From Australimonas brisbanensis (GTDB lineage: Bacteria > Chloroflexota > Dehalococcoidia > Lucifugimonadales > Australimonadaceae), in the NCBI GenBank assembly GCA_038147155.1, contig JAYQTA010000008.1:1-64000 (forward strand): a DNA stretch of 64,000 nt, read 5' to 3'. The notes below the pieces were generated by a model. It did no database searches. It saw only the letters and a program-made list of their open reading frames with translations, and was not told where the DNA came from. Shown one piece after another: positions 57,538 to 64,000 of the stretch; within the stretch, counting starts at the first letter, position 1; each line of letters begins with the position of its first letter. The translations under genes were made by a program, and so were the position numbers.

Positions 57538-59775
57538 ATGCCCACGACGCCCTACCGGGTCATCGGCACCGCATCCCCCCGCGCGGACGCGGTGGAGAAG
57601 GTGACGGGCCGCGCCCGCTACACGGCGGACACCACCATTCCGGGGATGCTATGGATGAAGGCGCTGCGCAGCCCCTACGCCCACGCGCGCATCGTGTCCG
57701 TGGACACGGCGGCGGCGCGGGCGCTGCCCGGCGTGCACGCGGTGCTCACGGGAACGGACGTGGCCGGGGTGCGCTTCGGGCGGCGCCTGCGCGATGTGCC
57801 GGTGCTGGCGCAGGGGGTGGTGCGCTTCGTGGGCGAGCGCGTCGCCGCAGTGGCAGCCGAGTCGGCGGCCATCGCCGAGGCGGCGTGCGCGCTCATCGAG
57901 GTGACCTACGAGGAGCTGCCCGCCGTGCTGGACCCGCAGGCGGCGCTGGCCGCCGATGCGCCGGTGCTGCACCCGGACGTGAACTCCTACGCCGGGCTGC
58001 CCCGGCCGGTGGAGGGGCACCTGAACGGCTTCGTGCGCGATACCTGGGGCACGGGCGAGGTGGCGCGCGGGTTCGCCGAGGCCGAGGTCATCGTGGAGGG
58101 GACGTACCGCACCCAGCGCGCCCACCAGGGGTACATGGAGACGCACGGGTGTCTGGTGTGGGCGGACCCGGACGGGCACGTGGACGTGTGGGCGCCCAAC
58201 AAGGCCCCCCACCGCCTCAAGCACGACGTGGCCGCCGCCCTGGGCATGCCGGAGGAACGGGTGGTGGTGCACCACTCGGCCATCGGCGGGGACTTCGGCG
58301 GCAAGGGCTCACCCATGGACGTGCCCGCCTGCTACTTCCTCTCCCAGGCCACGGGCCACCCGGTGCGCGCCGCGATGACCTACGCCGAGGAGCTGGCGGC
58401 GGGCAACCCGCGTCACGCCTCGGTGGCGCACCTGCGCACGGGCCTCAGGCGCGACGGCACGCTGGTGGCGCATGAGGCGCGCATCCTCTTCGACTCCGGA
58501 GCCTACGGGGGCTTCAAGCCGGTGCCGGGGGTGAACCTGCCGGGGGCGGCCCACGCGGCGGGGCCGTACGTCATCCCCCACGCGTTCATCGAAGCCGTCC
58601 ACGTCTACACCAACGCGGTGCCCGGCGGCTTCTACCGCGGCCCCGGCGCGGTGCAGGCCAACTTCGCCATCGAATCGCACATGGACGTCATCGCCGCCCG
58701 GCTGGGGATGGACCCCATCGCCCTGCGCCGCAAGAACCTCATCCAACCGGGCCAGATGACGGCGATAGGCCACGAGGCCCCGGAGATGAACCCGGTGGGC
58801 ACGCTGGATGCGGCGCTGCGCACGGCGGGTTGGGATGCCCCCAAGCCGCCGAACGTGGGCCGGGGCATCTCCCTCGCCTACAAGGGGCAGGGGGAGGGCG
58901 TCTCATCGGCGGGGGTGGAGCTGCGCACCGACGGGACGGTGGTGGTGCACACCTCGGTGTTCGAGCAGGGCACGGGGAGCTACACGGCCTTCGCGCAGAT
59001 GGTGGCTGAGGAGCTGGGCCTGCGTCCGGATGAAGTGGCGGTGGAGCCGTGGGACACGGACGTTGCCCCGTTCGATACCGGCATCGGCGCATCGCGGGTG
59101 ACCCGCGTGACCACCCCCGCCGTCCACCAGGCCGTCTCCGAGGCGAGGGCGGCGCTCATCACCCTGGCCGTCAGCGCCCTGGGCTGGCCGAGGGACCAGG
59201 TGCGGGTGGCCGGGCACGAGTTGGTGCGCGCCGACACGAGCGCGCGCTGCCCGTGGGTCAGCTTGGTGGCGCCCACGGGCGAGGCGATCGTCACCCAGGC
59301 AACGTCCAGGGTGCGGGAGGAGTCGCCCGTGGCCTCCTTCATGGCGGCCATCGCCGAGGTGTCGGTGGACCCGGAGACGGGCCAGGTGCGCCTGCTCAGC
59401 GTCACCTCGGCGCACGACGTGGGCCAGGTGCTCAACCCCATCGGCCACCAGGGGCAGGTGAACGGCGGCATCATGCAGGCCATCGGCCACTCGCTGATGG
59501 AGGAGGTGGGCATCGGGGAGGACGGGCGCGTGGACGTGGCGAGCCTGGCCGACTACAAGCTGCCCACCAGCGCCGACGTCCCTGAACTGCGCACGGTGCT
59601 GGTGGAATCGGAGTCGGGGCTGGGGCCCTACCGCACCAAGGGCATCGGTGAATACGCCATCGAGGCGCTCGCCGCCGCCGTGGCCAATGCCGTGGCCGAC
59701 GCGTGCGGGGCGCGGGTGAGAAGCCTGCCGGTGACGGCGGAGAAGGTGTACCGGGCGCTGCGCCAGGGGGACTGA
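57538..59775 (+). CDS. xanthine dehydrogenase family molybdopterin-binding (large) subunit
   Basis: This 745-residue molybdenum hydroxylase subunit has TASPRADAVEKVTGRARYTA near the start and GDFGGKGSPMDVPACYF (molybdopterin contact). Also present are GFYRGPGAVQANFAIESHMD, GTGSYTAFAQMVAEELG and the final KGIGEYAIEALAAAVANAVA with the active-site Glu. The family includes carbon-monoxide, aldehyde, xanthine and nicotinate dehydrogenases. No FAD or 2Fe-2S subunit gene is in the window. The ATG has AAGGAGCC upstream. Confidence 0.9.
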   Translation: MPTTPYRVIGTASPRADAVEKVTGRARYTADTTIPGMLWMKALRSPYAHARIVSVDTAAARALPGVHAVLTGTDVAGVRFGRRLRDVPVLAQGVVRFVGERVAAVAAESAAIAEAACALIEVTYEELPAVLDPQAALAADAPVLHPDVNSYAGLPRPVEGHLNGFVRDTWGTGEVARGFAEAEVIVEGTYRTQRAHQGYMETHGCLVWADPDGHVDVWAPNKAPHRLKHDVAAALGMPEERVVVHHSAIGGDFGGKGSPMDVPACYFLSQATGHPVRAAMTYAEELAAGNPRHASVAHLRTGLRRDGTLVAHEARILFDSGAYGGFKPVPGVNLPGAAHAAGPYVIPHAFIEAVHVYTNAVPGGFYRGPGAVQANFAIESHMDVIAARLGMDPIALRRKNLIQPGQMTAIGHEAPEMNPVGTLDAALRTAGWDAPKPPNVGRGISLAYKGQGEGVSSAGVELRTDGTVVVHTSVFEQGTGSYTAFAQMVAEELGLRPDEVAVEPWDTDVAPFDTGIGASRVTRVTTPAVHQAVSEARAALITLAVSALGWPRDQVRVAGHELVRADTSARCPWVSLVAPTGEAIVTQATSRVREESPVASFMAAIAEVSVDPETGQVRLLSVTSAHDVGQVLNPIGHQGQVNGGIMQAIGHSLMEEVGIGEDGRVDVASLADYKLPTSADVPELRTVLVESESGLGPYRTKGIGEYAIEALAAAVANAVADACGARVRSLPVTAEKVYRALRQGD

Positions 59776-60052
59776 GGGCTTCTCTCTGCCCATGGGTACC
59801 CGGTACTCCACCAACCCCGCCCCTCTGCGCGCGGAGCGTCACTGCCCGAAGGTACGATGCGCGCCAGCAACCGTTGCCCTACCATCCGGGCCGCTGGTGC
59901 GTTATAGGGGGAGACGGGCCCGCGGGACGCCGTGGGCCACGGACGGGGGAGCATGAACGGACGCAGCGAAGCGACGGCGCACGCCGCAGCGCTCACGGGC
60001 GCTGCGTCCGCACGCGCACGCCTGTCCACCCCCCTCGCTGGTACGAGCGGCC

Positions 60053-60628
60053 GTGGTGGAGCGCTACGATGCCCTCTTCCCCCGGGTCCACCGCTATATC
60101 GCCGTCCGCATCGGCTCTCCCGATGCCGCCGAGGATCTGGCCGCCGACGTGTTCGTGCGCGCGCTGCGCTTCGCCACCTCCTACAAGGGCACCGGACGGC
60201 CCATCGAGGCGTGGATCTTCCGCATCGCCCACAACTTGGTGGTTGACCACCTGCGCAGGCGGGGGCGCTCGGCCAACGTCGTCCCCCTGACGGACGCGGA
60301 GGAACTGGATAGCGGCGAGCGCACCGGCGAGCGGCTGGAGCGCGCGCAGGACATCGCCCTGCTGAACCAGGCCCTGGAGCACCTGACCGAGGCCCAGCGG
60401 CAGGTCATCGCCCTGCGCTTCGGCGCGGGGCTGCGCTCGGATGCGGTGGGCGAACTGCTGGGCAAGAACGCCGGTGCGGTGCGCTACCTGCAGCACGCCG
60501 CCATCGAGAAGCTGCGCAAGGTGCTGGCGAACCTGGGCATGGAGATGCCCGCATCCCCCACCTCATCGAGACGGTGCGCGGCTTCGGCTACCACTACGCC
60601 CCGCCGGAGCGCTAGAACCCGACCCTGA
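60053..60628 (+). CDS. ECF-type RNA polymerase sigma factor, both ends disturbed
   Basis: The frame contains region 2 (YDALFPRVHRYIAVRIGSPD, AAEDLAADVFVRALRFATSY, AWIFRIAHNLVVDHLRRRGR) and region 4 (LTEAQRQVIALRFGAGLRSD, AVGELLGKNAGAVRYLQHAA). Region 2 homology reads a few residues upstream of the first usable start (GTG 60053). An ATG at 59953 with GGGGGAG lies in another frame, so the N-terminus is probably frameshifted. After LRKVLANLGM the frame runs out of family into 30 residues of low-complexity text, while another frame reads a response-regulator C-terminus. It may be a fossil or chimeric gene. Confidence 0.7.
   Translation: MVERYDALFPRVHRYIAVRIGSPDAAEDLAADVFVRALRFATSYKGTGRPIEAWIFRIAHNLVVDHLRRRGRSANVVPLTDAEELDSGERTGERLERAQDIALLNQALEHLTEAQRQVIALRFGAGLRSDAVGELLGKNAGAVRYLQHAAIEKLRKVLANLGMEMPASPTSSRRCAASATTTPRRSARTRP
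60541..60615 (+). pseudogene. C-terminal remnant of an OmpR-type response regulator
   Basis: In the frame offset by two from the sigma factor, the bases read GDARIPHLIETVRGFGYHYA and PPER followed by TAG. This is the winged-helix end of OmpR-family regulators (compare FETVRGFGYRFVPAR at 31.9 kb). The rest of the regulator is absent, so a recombination joined the end of one gene to the sigma factor. Confidence 0.7.
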
Positions 60629-60695
60629 CGTTCCGGCGGCTGGTGCGTTCCCCTTTCGCAACCCGCTCCCCAGAGCGGGCCTCAGGAGGTACGCC

Positions 60696-62329
60696 GTGCC
60701 CACCGCACCGCGCCGTTCCCGCTCGCTGCTCATCGCGGCCATCGCGCTGCTCGCCCTGGCCCTGGCCGCCTGCGGCGGCGCTGACGCGACGCCCACCAGC
60801 CAGACCAACACGGCCACCGTCACCCGGGGCACCTTCTCCATCACCGTCACGGCGGCGGGCTCGGTCGCTGCGGCGGACGAGGAGACGCTGCGCTTCGGCG
60901 TGGCAGGCACCGTGACCGAGGTGCTGGCCTCAGAGGGGGCCGTGGTGGCAGAGGGCGATGTGCTCGCGCGGCTGGACGCCACCAGCCTCACCGCCTCGCG
61001 GGACCAGGCGGATGCCGCGTTGGCCAACGTCCAAGAGGCACTGGACGCGCTGGTGAACCCCACTGAAGAGGCCACCGCACAGGCCGCGCTGGATCTGGAG
61101 TCGGCCACCCTGGCCCAGACGGCCACCGAGCGCAGCCAGCGAAAGGCCGTGGACGCCGCGCAGACCGCCCAGGACAACGCAGCCGAGGCGTACGCCTACG
61201 TGTTCCGGCGTCATTATGGGATCGAGCCCTCCGGCACCGACCTGCTGACGCTCACCCCCGATCAGATGCTGGCGGCCTACCCCAAGGATCCCACCGTCCT
61301 CTACGCGTGGACCACCTTGTTCCCCGCACTCCCCCCGAACGAGAACGAGTTCACCACAGCGGCGAACTCCGCCCACGTGGCGGTGCAGGATGCAGTCCTG
61401 GCCTTCAGGCAGGCCACCACGGCCCAAGCCCAGGCCCTGGCCACCGCCCAGCGCAACGTGGAAAAGGCGCAGGTCGCCGTGGCGACCCTGGCCTCCCCCG
61501 ACCGGCTCGCGCTGCTCCAGGCACAGGCCGCCGTCACCGCAGCCAAGGGCAAGCTGGCGGACGCCCAGCTGGCGCTGGACCGCGCCGTGCTGACGGCGGA
61601 CTTCACTGGGACCATCACCGGCCTAGCAATCGCGGTTGGTGACGACGTGACCGCCGCCACCAACGTCGCCACCCTCACCAGCACCGGTGACCTGGTGGTG
61701 GAGGGTCAGGTGGATGAGATAGACATCGCCCAGTTGGCCGAGGGCCAGCAGGTTCGGGTGGAGCTGGACGCCCTCCAGGGCGTGACCCTGGCGGGCACCC
61801 TCTCGACCATCTCGTCATCGCCGGTGACCCAACAGGGTATCGTCTCCTACCCCATCACCATCGCGCTCACCATCCCGCGTGCCGGTGCAACCGGGCTGCG
61901 GGTGCTGCCGGGCATGACCGCCACCGCAACGGTGGTGGTGGCCGAGCAGGCGGGCGTGCTGATGGTGCCCGCGGGGGCGATCCAGCGCGACGGCCAGAAC
62001 CGGGTGGCCGACGTGCTCCTGGCCGACGGCACCACCCAGCGCACCCAGGTCACCATCAGCGCCTCCGACGGGCGCGTGGCGGTGGTGAGCAACGGGCTGT
62101 CCGAGGGCGATGAGGTGGCGGTGCCCGCGGGCTCCGCCGCCACGGTGAATCAGTTCACCACCTTCGGGCCCGGCGGGCTCACCTTCCCCGGCACCGGCAC
62201 CGGCCCCACCCGCAACGCGGACGGCACCATCACCCTGCCCGACGGCAGCGTCATCACCCCGGGCCAGGGCGGCTTCGGCGGCGGGCGCGGCGGCAACGGG
62301 GGCGGGCGCGACGGCAACGGGGGCGGCCA

Positions 62330-62333
<4 letters not shown>
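60696..62333 (+). CDS. MacA/HlyD-type efflux adaptor lipoprotein
   Basis: This 545-residue periplasmic-adaptor-like protein has a lipoprotein signal (LLIAAIALLALALAAC). The lipoyl/barrel start TVTRGTFSITVTAAGSVAAA precedes an alpha-helical hairpin of Ala/Gln-rich coiled coil (about residues 105-300), and a beta-barrel region with LTADFTGTITGLAIAVGDDV follows. The C-terminal part (VLMVPAGAIQRDGQNR) is the membrane-proximal domain, then a Gly-rich tail (FGGGRGGNGGG). The start is a GTG after AGGAGG. It precedes an ATP-binding protein and a permease, as in MacAB systems. Chloroflexota are often single-membraned, so the adaptor may act without an outer-membrane partner. Confidence 0.88.
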
Positions 62334-63075
<742 letters not shown>

Positions 63076-63079
<4 letters not shown>

Positions 63080-64000
63080 GGCCCTCCGACGTGCTGGCCA
63101 GCGCCGTGGGAGCGCTGCTCTCCAACAAGCTGCGCTCCCTTCTGACGGTGCTGGGCATCATCATCGGCGTGGCCGCGGTGATCGGCGTCATGGCCGTTGG
63201 CCAGGGCACCCAGGCCACCGTGTCCGACCGCATCTCCGGCCTGGGCACCGACCTGATCTTCGTGCGCCCCGGCGCCGTCACCACCCAGGGCGTGAGCCAG
63301 GGCCAGGGCAGCGCCCAGACCCTCACCCTGGCCGACGCGCAGGCCATTGCCGCGCCGGGCGCGGTCCCCGCCGTGGGCGGCGTGGCCCCGGAGCTGTCCA
63401 CCACCGTGCAGCTGTCGGTGAGCGGGCAGAACTCCCGCTCGCGCGCCACGGGCACCAGCCAGGACTACCCCCAGGTGCGCGGGGTGAGCCTGGCCGAGGG
63501 GACGTTCTTCACCGCGGACGACGACGCGTCAGCCCGCGCCGTGGTGGTGCTGGGCGCCAGCGTGGCCGAGACGCTCTTCCCCGACGGCGAAGCCGTGGGC
63601 GCCGTGATCCGCGTCAGCACACGCCCGTTCACCGTGGTGGGCGTGCTGGCGAGCCAGGGCGGCACCGCCCTGGGCAACCTGGACGACCAGGTGCTGCTGC
63701 CCATCACCACGGCGCAACGGCGCTTGTCGGCCGGGCGCACCGTCAGCGGCGAGCTGGTGGTCAATTCCATCACCGTGCAGGCGGCGGACTCGGAGAGCAT
63801 CGAGGCGGCCAAGGCACAGATAACCGCGCTGCTGCGCGAGCGACACGACATCATCGGCACTGAAGACGACTTCACCGTCACCACCCAGGAGGACCTGGTG
63901 GCCACCGCGAGCCAGGTGGCCGACGTGTTCACCATCTTCCTGGGCTCCATCGCCGGCATCAGCCTGCTGGTGGGCGGCATCGGCATCATGAACATCATGC
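63076..64000 (+). CDS. MacB/FtsX-type ABC permease, cut by the window edge
   Basis: The 308 visible residues show the MacB permease start: SNKLRSLLTVLGIIIGVAAV (first membrane helix), GQGTQATVSDRISGLGTDLI, and the periplasmic domain with RAVVVLGASVAETLFPDG. At the edge comes the second helix region IFLGSIAGISLLVGGIGIMN. The ATG overlaps the ATPase stop (ATGA). The last two membrane helices would lie beyond 64000. With the adaptor and ATPase it forms a tripartite efflux or export system. Confidence 0.92.

Overview
The window is very GC-rich (by eye about 70 % G+C), gene-dense and bacterial. It carries alanyl-tRNA synthetase, oligoribonuclease, guanylate kinase, EPSP synthase and a tRNA-Thr. 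The gene mix is a complete FO/F420 core (cofG-cofH-cofD-cofC), an F420-type LLM oxidoreductase, Rieske oxygenases, type III CoA-transferases, paired MFS/amidohydrolase genes, a tripartite tricarboxylate transporter and an archaellin-like protein. This suggests a Chloroflexota member, probably of the marine SAR202/Dehalococcoidia type, living on diverse organic acids. The taxonomy is inference; no marker gene was compared.

Layout. 1-3 kb: ruvX (cut by the edge) and alaS. 3-7 kb: a damaged trehalose-6-phosphate synthase gene converging on a single gene that encodes an MscS channel fused to trehalose-6-phosphate phosphatase. 7-16 kb: ketopantoate reductase family, two SDRs, a one-polypeptide electron transfer flavoprotein (beta+alpha), a divergently split CoA-transferase pair, a decayed receiver gene, a stand-alone Lrp/RAM domain, an esterase and an LLM oxidoreductase. 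16-20 kb: F420 genes. 20-27 kb: 3-hydroxybutyrate dehydrogenase-like SDR, a Rieske paralogue that has lost metal ligands, and a 2-hydroxyacid dehydrogenase/ThDP enzyme/cupin operon. 27-42 kb: tRNA-Thr, YajQ, small proteins, MFS + amidohydrolase, OmpR-type regulator remnant, orn-rluB, site-2 protease, aroA-gmk and lutABC. 42-48 kb: a DUF4395 gene preceded by a polycysteine leader peptide and intrinsic terminator, an archaellin-like protein, and a TctC/TctA(B) transporter. 48-60 kb: intact Rieske oxygenase, RidA, HesB-like protein, amino-acid oxidase/MFS/amidohydrolase, two type III CoA-transferases with an acyl-CoA dehydrogenase, and a xanthine-dehydrogenase-family large subunit. 60-64 kb: ECF sigma factor and a MacA/MacB-like export system running off the right edge.

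Genome-style features. By hand count about 40 of 59 intact stop codons are TAG, and most TGA stops lie in ATGA/GTGA-type overlaps with the next gene. Several convergent gene pairs end on one shared CTAG. Many genes have a -10 box (TAGAAT, TATAAT, TATACT or TATCAT) directly followed by CGCCCC-like sequence and no clear -35. Intergenic spaces hold copies of a roughly 270-320 bp GC-rich element with terminal inverted repeats, plus half copies.

Several loci are damaged by stops, frameshifts or recombination scars (otsA, receiver gene, OmpR regulator, sigma factor, a short exported peptide). Some of these could be assembly errors. The strongest candidates for new biology are the MscS-OtsB fusion, the polycysteine attenuator, the archaellin with an inserted beta-sandwich, and the ligand-less Rieske paralogue.
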